Shown: positions 32,915-46,019 of the stretch, piece after piece
Position numbering within the stretch: the stretch's first letter is position 1
Layout: each line of letters opens with the position of its first letter
Assembly: GCA_016584305.1 (NCBI GenBank)
Contig: JACEEZ010020216.1
Coordinates: 61,192-125,191 of the forward strand
Length of the DNA: 64,000 nucleotides
Direction of reading: 5' to 3'
DNA from: Chionoecetes opilio
Lineage: Eukaryota > Arthropoda > Malacostraca > Decapoda > Majidae
Notes under the pieces: model-generated
The model's input: the letters and a program-made list of their open reading frames with translations, nothing else
Told to the model about the DNA's origin: nothing
Database searches by the model: none
Program-made: the position numbers and the translations under genes

Positions 32915-33965
32915 CGGCAGCGACCACTGCCGATGCTTTGTGGGATGAAGTTGAGAGAAACTCAGCAGCTAATGGTTTTGATAATTCAGAGTGTAGAATG
33001 TGTAGATCACCAGGGAAACGGAAACTGTCTACACAATGGAGGCGTTTTGGTTAAGGAAAAAAGTACTACATACCGCCAGAATTTTAATTTCCGAACTTCT
33101 TTTGTGGACCTCGGAGATTGTTCATATACGAGTGGTTGTTCAGAAAAGTCTTATGTACATATTCTTATAATTCATTTAAAGTTGGTTTCGTGCCCTATAA
33201 TGAGGTAATAACATATTTTGTGAAGTTTTGTTGATGTGGCCATATACGTCAAGGGATGAATATATATCTTTTTTTACACATGTGTATAAATATTTTTTGA
33301 TCTATAGTTTTATTTAAATACTCCCAGTGGTCACCACCCACCAGGATTTTGTTGTTACTGATTCTATTGGAAAACCGTCAGGGAGCACACACTCTGATTT
33401 CAGTGTTAAGGATCCAACACGAATTAACTTCTTTTATCCTATTCTAGATCATATGTTAACATAAATGACAAGGCGCTTCAGTAATGAAGCATGTGAACTT
33501 ATGAAAGCATTACAGACACTGAATCCACAAAGTACTGAGTTCTTATCTTTTGAGAAAATGTCTGGACTTATTCATGCATTTCGTGCTAATGAGGAAGATC
33601 TTAACCATGAGCTGCACTCTGCAAAAAGCATGTTAGAATGACGCTATAGGATGTAAGTGACAATGAAAAGCCCAAATCACTGTTAGATTTAGTGATAATT
33701 CTTGGTCCATATGAAGAGGCATTTCCTGAGTTCTACAGACTGGCCAAAATTTATGTACTATTACCTGTGTCATCAGCTTCAGCAGAGAGAAGCTTCTCTG
33801 CTCTGAAATTAATCAAAACTACACTGTGAAATACAATGGGCAATGAGAGATTAGGTAATCTTGCTGCGTTGTCAATTGAAAGCAGGCGAGTTAAAAACCT
33901 TGATTTATAAGTATTTGTTGATATGTTTGCTGAGAACCACAAGAACAGAAGAATTTTGCTTAAGT
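32915..33965 (+). pseudogene. hAT transposase remnant with dimerisation domain
   Basis: The strongest block is at 33720-33930: LPVSSASAERSFSALKLIKT, then NERLGNLAALSIESRRVKNL, the conserved hAT C-terminal dimerisation region. Upstream fragments (PGKRKLSTQ at 33015, INFFYPILDHM at 33425, LSFEKMSGLIHAF at 33545) fit the same protein. An in-frame stop at 33827-33829 and several frameshifts disable it. hAT transposases cut and paste via an RNase H-like fold; its catalytic residues cannot be assigned in this copy. Confidence 0.85.
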
Positions 33966-34524
33966 GAGGTATTCTCACTTCCTCAGTGGGGAAGAAAAAA
34001 AAAATCTTTGCCTGCTGCTTTAAAACTTCTGTCTTTTTCTTTATTTTCAGTATCAATTATGTTATTTCCATTTTGTATAAGTGGTAATATATGTATTTAA
34101 TTTTTGGTCATGACTGCTTTATTACGTTCTCCATCAGCAACTGGATTATACCTACAGTACTCAACTCACACTCCTAGAATAAAATCTAATGACCTTCCAT
34201 AGTCCATACGACATCAGATATACTCTTGATATTGGTCAGAATGCAAAATATGCAAGGGGGGGGGGGGTCTTGGCACTGTAAGTGAAAGTAAGTCCTCAGT
34301 CCCCACCAAACTCCCCAGCTTTATGGGCCTGTTCGGCTCATCTAGTGCCCCCCCATAGTCAGATGTGCCAAAGCCTTCTCTATGTAAAAACCTGCGTCTG
34401 GGAGAGCGGGATGGACGTGACGTCAGTAGCAGAGTCTGCTCCACAAGTCAGTAGGAGCCGAGCTTTCAGCGAGTGAGGATGTACGGGCGGTACGGCTCTC
34501 ATTGCACCCACCTTTCACCCACTG

Positions 34525-35625
34525 TTAACTCTTCGCCATTTAATATTTTGCTCAAAAACATTTTACATGGAGAATATCAATAGAAGCGGAATTTAATTCG
34601 CTTTCCATTGATATATTTCGTTTACTGATAAATGAATTGGCAGCATGCATAAATTAGCGTTAAATAAATACATAACATCATGAAATCGGGTAATTTCCTA
34701 TCTAATATATGATTATCAGTATAAAAGATATACTGTTATCTTTGGAAATGTTTGTTCTATAATATTATCAAATAAAAAACCGTAAAACACACTAAATAAA
34801 TGCCATTATGAGACTCTCAAGAAATATACATGAACTTAAACTCTTCGCCATTTAATATTTTGCTCGAAAACATTTTACATGGAGAATATAAATAGAAGCG
34901 GAATTTAATTAGCTTTCCATTGCTATATTTTGTTTTCTGATAAATGAAATAGAACCATACATACATTAGCGTTAACTAAATAAATAACATCATCACTCGG
35001 GAAAAATTTCCCGATTTCATGATCTTTTTAGTTAGTTAACGCTAATTTATGTATAGTTCTAATTCATTTATCAGAAAACGAAATATAGCAATGGAAAGTT
35101 AATTAAATTCCGCTTCTATTGATATTCTCCATGTAAAATGTTTATGAGCAAAATATTAAATGGCGAAGAGTTAAAGTTCATGCATATTTGAGAGTCTCAT
35201 AATGGCATTTCTTTAGTCTGTTTTACGGTTTTTTATTTGCTAATATTATAGAACAAACATTTTCGCAGATAACAATATATCTTTTATACTGATAAACATA
35301 TGTTAGGTACGAAATTACCCGATTTTATGATGTTATGTATTTAGTTAACGCTAATTTATGCATGCTACTAATTCATTTATCAGAAAACAAAATATAGCAA
35401 TGGAAAGCTAACTATATTCCGCTTCTATTGATGTTCTCCATGTAAAATGTTTTCGAGAAAAATATTAAATGGCGAAGAGTTTAAGTTCATGCATATTTCT
35501 TGAGAGTCTCATAATGGCATTTCTTTAGTGTGTTTTACGGGTTTTTATTTGATAATATTATAGAACAATTATTTCCGAAGATAACAATATATCTTTTATA
35601 CTGATAAACATATAATTAGGTAGGT
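34525..35625. repeat. Large inverted repeat of a two-part tandem unit inside the hAT element
   Basis: Two sub-blocks of about 150 bp are arranged b-a-b on the left (34525-35000) and b-a-b-a in opposite orientation on the right (35010-35625). The centre is CGGGAAAAATTTCCCG (34998-35013). Landmarks: CTCTTCGCCATTTAATATTT (34530 and 34842) and its complement near 35150 and 35465. No gene. Confidence 0.85.
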
Positions 35626-35771
35626 AAACTTGTCATCTCGGTGGCCTCGTACAGACTCCGTCCGTGACGTCATCAATCTCAGGCGCAGGCTTTTATATAC
35701 AGACGGCCTTGGATGTGCCCCCCCAGGTGCCCCTCCAATGATAAATACCTAGTTACGCCACTGGGACACAA

Positions 35772-36745
35772 CACAAGATGTCCCTCAGAAACAAGTAAAT
35801 ATTGTATCAGGTAATCATTTCTGATCTAAACTTATAACTTAACATGACTGTTGACTGCAATTTATTTCCATTTTTTTATTTAAATGACTCGAAATTTGCT
35901 TGCATATTTGATCATTACCATAACTTTCCCATAAATGTTATCAATACATGATATTTGACCTCTTTTTTGATGTTAGTGGTAATGGTAGAAAACCAGTAGA
36001 GGACAATTTGTACTTAGCTATGCAAGATATAAATTGCAATTATTATTTTTGTGATAGCCTTAACTCACTAAAGTAATCATCTTCCAATTTGTCTATGTTG
36101 TCCTTCAATATTAATAGCATCCCACGTCATTGGGACGACTTCTGTTACCAGTGTATAGATGTATCAAATGTAAAATATGATAGTATTGGTTCATGTGAAA
36201 CAAGGTTAAATGAACATATTTGCAAGGTTTATAATCTTAGTAAATACTATTCTTACTTTAAGAACAGAAACGCAATCGGAAGTGGAACTGCAGCTTACCT
36301 TCATACTAGTCTTCAAGGAAGAGAACTACAAGACATTAATTTTGTCTAGAGTTAGCACACATTGATCTTATTCTTAAGAGTTAAAGGAACACACAACTTT
36401 ATCTTAGGGATGATATATCGGCCTACTAATACTAATCCAACAGAGTTTATACATTCCCTTGATTACAATATACAAATCATATCTAATGAGGGCTTACCAT
36501 GTTATTTAAAAGGAGATATGAAAATGAATTTATTGAAACTATGTGATAATAACATGCACGACCTGGTGAATATATTTTATTCATATTTATTCTTTCCAAC
36601 TATCAGTAAGCCAACAAGAGTTACTAGATCCTCAGACTCCTTAATTGACCATATATGGACTAATAATTTAGATAATTATCAATCTAGTGTCGTATTGTAT
36701 ACTTCTGTTGTATACTTTTGTTGTAGCAATGTCAGTCAGTAATCA
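35772..36745 (+). pseudogene. LINE family D, copy 1: endonuclease part
   Basis: After the hAT element the frame reads LSFNINSIPRHWDDF and DSIGSCETRLNEHI (36089-36349), then FILGMIYRPTNTNPTEF, YLKGDMKMNLLKL (GDFN degraded to GDMK) and KPTRVTRSSDSLIDHIWTN (36362-36742). The order is that of an APE-type endonuclease. The copy ends at about 36745 without RT. It matches the minus-strand copy at 43760-42900. Confidence 0.8.
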
Positions 36746-36906
36746 CTTCTAACATATATAATAACTTGCATTACTATTACTATAAAATTGCAACTATTAT
36801 CACACAAGTGTAACAAGTATTATAACTTCCATACAGGATATTTTATTTTCATGTACTTTACATCATAAGAACCAGTATATTTTTAGAAACTTCATAAACA
36901 TATTAT

Positions 36907-36934
<28 letters not shown>
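36746..36934. other. AT-rich DNA with (TA)n
   Basis: No gene seen. A TA microsatellite lies at about 36907-36936. Confidence 0.6.
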
Positions 36935-36938
<4 letters not shown>

Positions 36939-37592
36939 AATGTATATATAATTATATGTATATCTTCCTGGTTCATCGTGGGAACCAAGTACAGCTTGCA
37001 CTTTGTTAGCTCGAGCAAGTAGGTCACAGGCCAAATGTATTTGTATCAGCCTTTTTATAAATGTCAACGACAGCTAGTAACACATGGGAGGAGCGTTCAG
37101 AAGTCGGGGGAAGGAGGACAGAAGACCTCGGACCACGAATACAACAAGACGCTCATATCACGAGCTCCGCCGACACTCCCTGGCTGGCTCACTACATAAA
37201 ATCTGGTTGTAATAAATCTAAGTTCCTTTTTGGACTTATAAATAAATGTGTACAAACTGGATGTACCATTTTAACTTAGCCCAAGAAAGTCTCTACAATT
37301 ACTCAGACTTATAAATGGTGGCGTCAGCGGTGGGATTTAAGATACCCTACGCACTTCTACAAGCAAATTTACAAACCTCTACAAGAGTTACCAAACTCCG
37401 AGTATTAAGTAAGAGTTACCAAACTCCATAACACTACCACGTACAATATAGTACAACAACGAAACAGACACACTTCAAGCAACTAGCAAGCGCGGCACAT
37501 TCCACATTCCGAGGCACATATAAATGTGTACAAACTGGAAGTACCATTTTAACTTAGCCCAAGAAAGTCTCTACAATTACTTAGACTTATAA
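36935..37592 (+). mobile_element. LTR retroelement remnant
   Basis: A direct repeat of about 80 bp (37228-37312 and 37513-37592, sharing AATGTGTACAAACTGGA, then CTTAGCCCAAGAAAGTC) surrounds a segment starting with TGG, then CGTCAGCGGTGGGAT (37316 on). That segment resembles the primer binding site of the LTR element at 1489. I interpret this as an LTR end, primer site, a scrap of leader and a second partial LTR. No coding sequence remains. The left boundary is a guess. Confidence 0.5.
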
Positions 37593-38036
37593 TGCCTTTG
37601 TTGATCAACAAGTCTTATTTGTAAATATTCGCCTCCGCGCATGCGCAGTTCGCGTTTTCTTTTGTTGATAAACAAAGGTGGACTGCACCGAATTCACAGA
37701 CCCCTGGGAACGCGACACCGGGTGGCATTTGTAAACATACGTGACGTAGGAGAAACAATTTATCTATATCTATAGTTATATCACCATTGTCAATTTTTTG
37801 AGAAAAATACATAGCTGTACATTCACGCACGCACGCTTGCAGGCACACAAGCACGCAGGCATACACGCACACACACACAAGGTGGATCGTAGCACAACCC
37901 TTTATTGTAGTAGCTTCAAGTAATACTTTTATTGTGCTTAAACATTACTTACATTTCATGTAAAGTATGGCAATTGAAAAAGACATTAATGAAGTTGTTA
38001 AGAGGTTTTATGTGAAAGAAAAATGGGTTGAAATCG
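37593..38036. other. Unassigned DNA
   Basis: No gene recognised. Imperfect inverted CCTTTGTTGATCAACAAG (37592) and TTGTTGATAAACAAAGG (37661), and a CACG/CACAC-rich stretch at 37826-37880. Confidence 0.5.
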
Positions 38037-39163
38037 AGGTTGGCGTTGACGGACTATGCAGGTAATAGGCCTCGATTCAGTCTCATTCAGTCTCACGGTG
38101 CAATCGCTGATTTGACCCGTAATCATCCCAGCGATACCCCATGATTCTGCGCAGACACTTATTACCAAAGGTATCGATTTGCCTCTTCAAGTCGCTATTT
38201 AATGTCCATGTCTCACATCCATAGAGTAAGACAGGATCACAAGCGATTTGAAGATCCGGATATTTGTCCTGCACAGGTACCTTCAACGCCAAAAACTCGT
38301 GCTTAGCAAGTCCATAACCCCGTGGATTATCAGACTTCTTGATGTGACCGTCCATCATTATAGACTGCGCTACCAAGGTATGTAAGACTTTCCAAGATCA
38401 ATGTCCTCGCCGAATGCATGAATAGAGTGTACTGTTCATCTAGTAAACCTCCAAACACCTGGACCTTGGTCTTGAGCCAGGAGACCTCAAGTCCCAAAGG
38501 CTTTGCCTCCTCGTGCAGCGCCTTCAGAGCCATCACCAGGACCTCCAGCGACTCAGCAAAGGTTACTGCATCATCGGAAAAAAAAAGATCAGTTATCTTG
38601 GCGTTGCCGAGGGATGCTCCATAATCACTTTGATCTACAACTTTACCCAATACCCAGTCCATACAAGTGTTGAAAGTGATGGGGCAAGGACGTACCCTTG
38701 CCTCACTCCTGTATTCACATGAAAAAAGTTGGATACGCCTACCCCACATTTCACAACACTCTCAGTCCCAGGGTACAGGCCAGTCATCAAACTAATACTC
38801 CTTTCAAGAATCCCGCGAAGTCGCAGAAGATCACAGAGTGACTCACGATACACTGAGTCAAACGCCTTCTTTAGATCAACATAGGCTGCAAGCATCCTCT
38901 GTCGAAACTCACGTCGGCGCTCTACCAGGACACGAAGCGCTTGGAGACGGTCCGTTGTTGACTTACCAGGCGTGAACCCAGACTGCTGAGGTCTCTGATG
39001 CTTCAACAGATGACTGCGGATCCGTGTCAGCAATAGATGGGCAAGCACCTTGCCTGGCACGCTGAGCAGTGTATTACCGTGGTAATTGCTGCAGTCTTGA
39101 CGGTCCCCTTACCCTTTCCAGATAAGGACGACCAGCCCCCTTGTCCAGTCAGGAGGAATGGTC
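38037..39163 (-). mobile_element. LINE family A, RT fragment
   Basis: Minus strand. 39060-38635 gives MPGKVLAHLLLTRIRSHLL, AYVDLKKAFDSVYRESL and NTGVRQGYVLAPS. 38749-38330 gives FFSDDAVTFAES, with the second catalytic Asp present, unlike the 25691 copy. 38376-38083 gives LLYGCETWTLNSDLK. Frameshifts divide it and a small deletion removes sequence near 38260-38300. Both LINE ends are missing. Confidence 0.9.
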
Positions 39164-39391
39164 AGTATCATAATGATTGTAACTATCATCATCATACTAA
39201 TACTATTATAATTCTTTAGTATTACTATTATCATCATTATTATTACTATCATTAGCAGTAGTAGTAGTAGTAGAAGTAGTAGGTATTGTCCTTATTACTA
39301 CTATCATTTTCATAATACTTATAACTGTCATCATTTTTAATTGTTTTATGATTAGTATTTTACTATTATTATAATTATTACTATCAGCCGC

Positions 39392-39452
<61 letters not shown>

Positions 39453-39680
39453 AAGGGAAGGGTAGGGGTAGTTGTCGTGACGAGTGGTAGCGGTGATAGT
39501 ACCAGCGACAGCGAAAGCGGTGATTGTGGTGGTGCTGATTGCAGCGACTGTGGTAGATGTCGCGAGTGTTTCTTGTATCCGTGGCAATGGTAGTGGTGGT
39601 GGTGGCAGGTGGGCCGGGCGCATATTGCCGTTGTCTGGAATAGTATGTGCTATTGGGGATGTCTCTAGCAAATCACTGTT
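39164..39680. repeat. Trinucleotide-rich low-complexity region
   Basis: ATC/ATT/ACT-rich DNA, then (GTA)n at 39391-39450 and Gly/Val-encoding GGT/GGC-rich DNA to 39620. Open frames (poly-Tyr minus, Val/Ala plus) are by-products. Confidence 0.75.
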
Positions 39681-39906
39681 GTCCAAGCTCGTGACGTCAC
39701 ATGTGAGTGGAGCTTAATAAGTGATTTCTGGGTTATAACCTGTGTTTTAACATCTTTTATAAAATCTAGGCTAGGTTGTTGGGTTAGGTTAGGTTGGGTT
39801 AGGTTTAATTAAAGAATTTGATATGTATAATCTAAAATAAAACATACAAATTATAGCCCAGTGATCACGAAGGCTCCACCCTCATTGTGACGTTACGAGC
39901 TTGGAC
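39681..39906. mobile_element. MITE with about 75-80 bp inverted repeats and TTAGG-like centre
   Basis: The left GTCCAAGCTCGTGACGTCAC and right end (complement GTCCAAGCTCGTAACGTCAC) pair, and pairing continues through CTGGGTTATAA with CTGGGCTATAA. The centre (39769-39803) holds GGTTAGGTTAGG repeats. No clear target duplication and no coding capacity. Confidence 0.75.
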
Positions 39907-40192
39907 ATATATTCGCTGATTGGTTCGACATATACCCCACACCACACCGCATTTTATTCAAAAGAACGGTAATATGCGGGTCGTGTAGGTGGGACAGGGG
40001 AGAGCAAGGCGGGCCGAGGATAATGGCCACTTTAATAGTGTTGTTATCAATAATAGAGGAACATTGCCGCAGACAAAGACCTACAAATGGACCATTGTGG
40101 CTGATATTGAGGCAGTTGCCGCGGGACAGGAGGCGCAAGGGATGGGCGGAGGGAAGGGTGAGAGCAGGAAGGGCAAGTGGGGGGGCGGGATG

Positions 40193-40600
<408 letters not shown>

Positions 40601-41099
40601 TTTTATTAGGCTTAACATAACATACACAAAGTTGAGTATACATTACTTATATACAAGCCGCGCTCCATTGAGCCGAGACTCTTTTATGGACCTGATGCCT
40701 TAGATTTTTTGATAAAATAAAAATAATGATAACGTAATATTGCAATATATGTAATAATGAGAAAGTAATAGCAATAACAATAATGGTAACAGTAACAATG
40801 TTACTATGATTGTAGTATTAAATAGTTAATTAACTTGCTGGTAATTTTCGAACATCATGAGCTTAGTTATGTATTTAAATTTATTGAATGTTGGGATGTT
40901 TTTCATGTCATCTGGGAGTTGGTTCCACAGTTTTGCTGCTCTAAAAAGGACGTTTTATTGTACATGTGTTGTCATGCACAATGGGAGTCTGAGATCTCTG
41001 GGCCTTCGGGTAGCAGTATTGTGGGAGAGGTATATCAAATCATTGTTTACTGGATGCATATGGAGAGCTTTATGTACAAACAAATATGTCTGAAGAGAT

Positions 41100-42212
41100 A
41101 CAATATCATTAAATTTTAGTAGTTTGTATTTAACAAATAGGGGATTAGTGTGGGCATATCCATATTTATGAAACATGATCCGGATTAACTTTATGTGCTA
41201 TGAAAATATCATCTATGTATGTTTTGTATGCTTCTCCCCAAATTGTTGAATAGCAAATCATATGTTGATATGCAATTGATAGATACATTTGTCTTCGGTC
41301 GGCAGTCGGAATTTATAAAATTTCTTACTCTGTATAGTACACCAGATATTTTGGAGATTTTAGTTTTTATCTCATTGAATTGTGGTCGCCAATTTAATTT
41401 ATTATCTAATATAATTCCTAAAAAAAATGGTTTCCTTTACCTCATTTATTCTGTTATTGTTAATTCTTATTTCAATATCATACGGTTGATTTAGAGTGTG
41501 TGATACCATAAAGTGAGTTTTTGAAATGTTTAACGTAAGTTTATTATTTTTTATCCAATATGATACTTGCTCTAATTCTTCATTTAAAGTATTTTTAAGT
41601 TCATTGAAATCTTTTCCTTGTATAACGATGCTTGTATCGTCTGCACAAAAAAAGTAAGTTTATTGCTACTACGTGTGATATCATTAATATATATTAAAAA
41701 CAAGATTGGTGTTGGATGGAGCCTTGAGGCACACCACAATTAATGAGTCTAAGACAAAATGTTTTACTATCATAAACTATGTATTGTTTTCTTTGGTTAA
41801 GATAGCACTGGAACCATTTAAAGGCCGGTCCACGAATTCCATATACTACTAGTTTCTGTAATATAATGGAGTGTGGGATAGTTTCAAATGCTTTACTAAA
41901 GGCACAAAATACAGTTAGTTGGAATAACGTACTATCTAAAGCGTTGTAAATACTTTGAGTGATTTGGTGTATTGCCTGTTCAACTGAATGGTTTGGGCGA
42001 AATCCATGTTGGCACTCTGTTAATAAGGCATGTTGGTAAAGATAATAATTTATTAGCCTTGTTGCTACTAGTTTTTCGAAAATTTTACTAAAGCTTGGTA
42101 TAATTGATATCGGCCCATAATTGTTGTGTAAGGATGTATCGCCTTTTTTATATATGGGTATTACTTTTGCAATCTTTAAGTAAATGGGAAGGGAACCTTC
42201 TTTAAAAGACAC
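41100..42212 (-). pseudogene. Reverse transcriptase of LINE family D
   Basis: 42212-41694 is open and reads EGSLPIYLKIAKVIPIYKKG, NNYGPISIIPSFSKIFEKL, ECQHGFRPNHSVEQAI, FCAFSKAFETIPHSIILQKL and LINCGVPQGSI: RT blocks in canonical order. In the first catalytic block the usual Asp (DFSKAFD) is lost: it reads CAFSKAFE. The frame stops just after the PQGS block, and the YxDD block must lie in another frame near 41650-41630. The rest of the RT tail is decayed. It is dead. Confidence 0.85.
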
Positions 42213-42342
42213 AATTGTTTATAATGCGTGCAAGAAATGGAAAGACCTCTTCACAATATTGTTTTAAAATTTTTAACATTACCTGTCATGTCATGACCTG
42301 GTGACGATATCTTGAGTCCTTGAATTATGGATTGGATTCGAC

Positions 42343-42893
42343 TTATGTGGCTGTTGTTGGATTAAGATAGAGAGATACATCAACAAGTTCTGGAAGGAAA
42401 TTTATGAATGGAACGAGAGTTGGTATGTCTTGAGCTAAGGTGTTTGCCATGTTACAAAAATATTCCCACGCTATGTCCTCACTATTTGTCAAAGTACGGT
42501 CTTGAAACGTGATGGAAGGCGGTGGCTCAGAGCTTTTATTTCTCCCTGTGTGAATGTTTATGATATCCCAGGTTTTCTTGGTATTTCCTGCATTTTCTTT
42601 GAGTTTCTCTTTGAAGTGATTTTCTTTAGCGGATCTAAATATTGCCGAAAGCTGATTTGTATACCTCTTGAAAGTAGTTTCATAAGTAAAGGGCCATTTG
42701 GCATAGAGTTTTTGCAACCTATTGCGTTGTTTGATTGAGGTTTTAATAACTGAAGTTGTGTAGGGTTTGCCATAGTTTTTTTTTTTATTGTGATTTGCTT
42801 GACAGAAAAGTTAGTGTTATATAGATTTGTAAAAAAAAAAATGTAAGTTTCAAATGCATCATTTACGCTTTTGCCATCTATTCCGTAAACCAA
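42343..42893 (-). pseudogene. Endonuclease-RT linker of LINE family D
   Basis: Open segments read KWPFTYETTFKRYTNQL, then AKENHFKEKLKENAGNTKKT and WDIINIHTGRNKSSEPPPSI, the usual Arg/Lys-rich linker between LINE endonuclease and RT (K-KTW-IIN pattern). A frameshift near 42560-42720 separates overlapping frames. Confidence 0.7.
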
Positions 42894-42899
42894 CTATAT

Positions 42900-43760
42900 T
42901 GTGATAGTTCTGTTTTAAATGAGTTGACAGATTCATTAGTAAATGTATATATATTTTTTTGATGTGTGATCAATTGTCATTGTGTTGAGTGATGGACAAA
43001 GAACTGAAGACTGGGAAGTGCTCGCTTATTGAAGTGTACATGGATCGCTTATTGAAGTGTACATGATGCCACTAGACTGATAATTTTTCATGTTATTGGT
43101 CCGAATGTGGTCAATTAACGTCGCAGAGGTATTTGTCACTCATGTAGGTTTAGTAATTACAGGAAATAATGAATAAGTATAGAGTAATTGTAATAATTAA
43201 TTTACACTTTTGTCTGTATGCTTAAGGAGATTTATGTTCAGGTCTCCCATAAAGTAAGTAGGAAGGGTGTGATTTGGAATTGTAGATTCAAAGAGTTGTT
43301 CAAGGGTTGACATGAAATCCTGAATGCTTGCATTAGGTGGTCTATAGAGAATGCCAACCAAAAACTTATCATTTTCAGTGCACTGTACGAATAAGGTTTC
43401 TATGTGTGGGAGTTGTAAAGAGATATTTAGATAATTACCCCTTTGATTTTTTTCTTAATATAAAAGGCCACGCCACTGGTTTTAGTAATAGTAGTAGTTA
43501 TATGTTATTGACATATGTATTATATCCATTTAGATAGTATAGTGAAGAGATCTCGTCATTTAAGCGTGTTTCACAAAAACCAAGGATATCTATTGTATTA
43601 AACAAATTGGTCACTGAAGGCATCTAAATAGAGCGGTATACTGCTAATGTTATATGATAACAAATGCATATTGGAGGTATAAGATTGGCATTTAAATCAA
43701 AATCATCACAAAAATAATAAATACATACAGGTTCTTTCAAGCCATGGGAAGCAAGATAGT
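42900..43760 (-). pseudogene. Endonuclease of LINE family D
   Basis: Minus-strand fragments include FCETRLNDEI (about 43570), VGILYRPPNASIQDF (43355), YFMGDLNINLLK (GDFN as GDLN, 43250), ITKPT, then LIDHIRTNNMKNYQSS (43110), and SDHF. The order matches 36089-36742. Stops and frame changes throughout. Confidence 0.75.
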
Positions 43761-43960
43761 TATCTAATGCTGTCCCATCATCGTTGAATGTAAACGAGTG
43801 AAATGTAAGATTTTTTATAACACTTAAAGGAAATCTATGTTATTTTTCTACATTTAAGGTATTGATTAATTATGTATCATTTAATTCACAAAATGGTAGA
43901 TGTATTTGGTCTATTGACATTGTTGAAGGAATTTAACTACTTACATATGTCTGCAAGTTT

Positions 43961-44302
<342 letters not shown>

Positions 44303-44305
44303 AGC

Positions 44306-45016
44306 AGTCATTCTTAACCTTTTTAGAGGCACCGAACCCTAACAAAAACCTCTGCACACTGGCCGAACCCCTTGCATATGGGAAGAAAAAGAAAGATCAA
44401 TACAAAAATTTAATAAAAATTGCTTCAAAATTCAAGAAATATTTGAATAATACGAATACATTTTGATATATTTGATGCAACAATTTGTGAAAAAATGACT
44501 CAAAATGCAAGTGTTTATTTGGATAATAACTTAAATAAGAAGAAAAGAAGGAAGGACTCGGAAGCAGTGGCATATATAGGTCCTCGGAAAAGAGGGAGCA
44601 AAGAGGTGAATCCAGAATTGTTTTAAGACGGGTTTGGGCCAGCAAAGCGAGTCTCTACAGCTGGGGGTCTGAGAAAGGGGTCAGGAAATTGTTTGAAAAT
44701 CAAGCATTTTCAGAGGCATTTTGAGGCCTCAGGAGGGATATTTTGCACTGATTTGACATTCAATGGCAAAACGAGGGCGTGCGCCCCCCCCCCCCCTCTA
44801 TATGTATACGCCAGTACTCGGAAGTGAGAGAGGCGGGTGATCACACGTACTTACACACAGCCACACATGACTCCCTCCACCGCACTGCTTAAATTTACGT
44901 TAATTTCACGTATAGTATACTCTGGTGAATAATCTGGAATTACAATAATAGCCAAATTGCAATGTTTCTCGAAGGGCCTTCGCTAAACCCCTGAGACTGG
45001 CTCACCGAACCCCTGG
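44306..45016. mobile_element. hAT-like non-autonomous element (outer)
   Basis: The left end CAGTCATTCTTAACCTTTTT, then GGCACCGAACCC, resembles the CAGTGGTTCTTAACC type of hAT terminus. The right side reads CTCACCGAACCCCTGGGG (44999-45016), its partial inverted counterpart, and the terminal bases merge into (GA)n. A smaller hAT MITE is nested at 44565. Confidence 0.6.
44565..44816. mobile_element. hAT MITE (252 bp) nested in the outer element
   Basis: The left CAGTGGCATATATAG and right TATATGTATACGCCAGTA are inverted, with CTCGGAAG on both sides (44557-44564 and 44817-44824), an exact 8 bp duplication. A C-run at 44783-44796 lies near the right end. No coding capacity. Confidence 0.88.
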
Positions 45017-45017
45017 G

Positions 45018-45556
<539 letters not shown>

Positions 45557-45581
45557 TGCGAGGGATGGTGAATATGAGTAG

Positions 45582-45745
45582 TAGTGTGGTGGCTTATGGC
45601 AATGATCGTTACCTGCTGGCCCAAAGCACCAAATCTGGCACACATATACTTTGGGCCAAAGCAAAACTTTTTGGAGGGGGGTACCCGATTTTAAAGGTCA
45701 AGGTCAAGGTCAGGTCAAGGATAAAGGTCAAACTTCGCTAATTGC
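45582..45745 (+). repeat. Element B left terminal inverted repeat
   Basis: Matches the complement of 48428-48600: CTGGCCCAAAGCACCAAAT, then ACCCGATTTTAAAGGTCAAG. Contains tandem AAGGTCA motifs. Confidence 0.85.
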
Positions 45746-45975
45746 CGTCTTTAGCCATTTCCAAAATAATTTTCAACATAAAAACGTGCTGTCATTGCCT
45801 AAATTACCGTTAATGGACTTGAGGGAGTCATATCAAAGGTCAAGGTCAAGGTCAGGTCAAGGTTAAAGGTCAAACTTCGCTAATTGCCGTCTTTAGCCAT
45901 TTCCAAAATAATTTTCAACATAAAAACGTGCTGTCATTGCCTAAATTACCGTTAATGGACTTGAGGGACTCATGT
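45693..45975 (+). repeat. Tandem duplication, two 141-142 bp units
   Basis: Units start AAAGGTCAAGGTCAAGG at 45693 and 45835 and are nearly identical through TACCGTTAATGGACTTGAGG. Each unit holds a cluster of AGGTCA half-sites. Confidence 0.93.
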
Positions 45976-46019
45976 CTAGCATTAAAGAGTTGTCTACATG
46001 GACTACCTTTATAAAGCAC

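Larger units (their letters stand above)
32480..35763 (+). mobile_element. hAT transposon with perfect 8 bp target duplication
   Basis: The left end CAGTGGCGTAGCTA and right end TAGTTACGCCACTG are inverted repeats with the hAT-type CAGTG start. GGACACAA flanks both sides exactly (32472-32479 and 35764-35771). Subterminal TGCCCCCCCAGGTGCCC motifs occur near both ends. The interior carries transposase remnants (32915-33965) and a large inverted repeat (34525-35625). Inserted in a family D LINE. Confidence 0.95.

Noticed and set aside
39384..39686. Frame with poly-Tyr tail
   Set aside because: Encoded by (GTA)n on the minus strand; low complexity.
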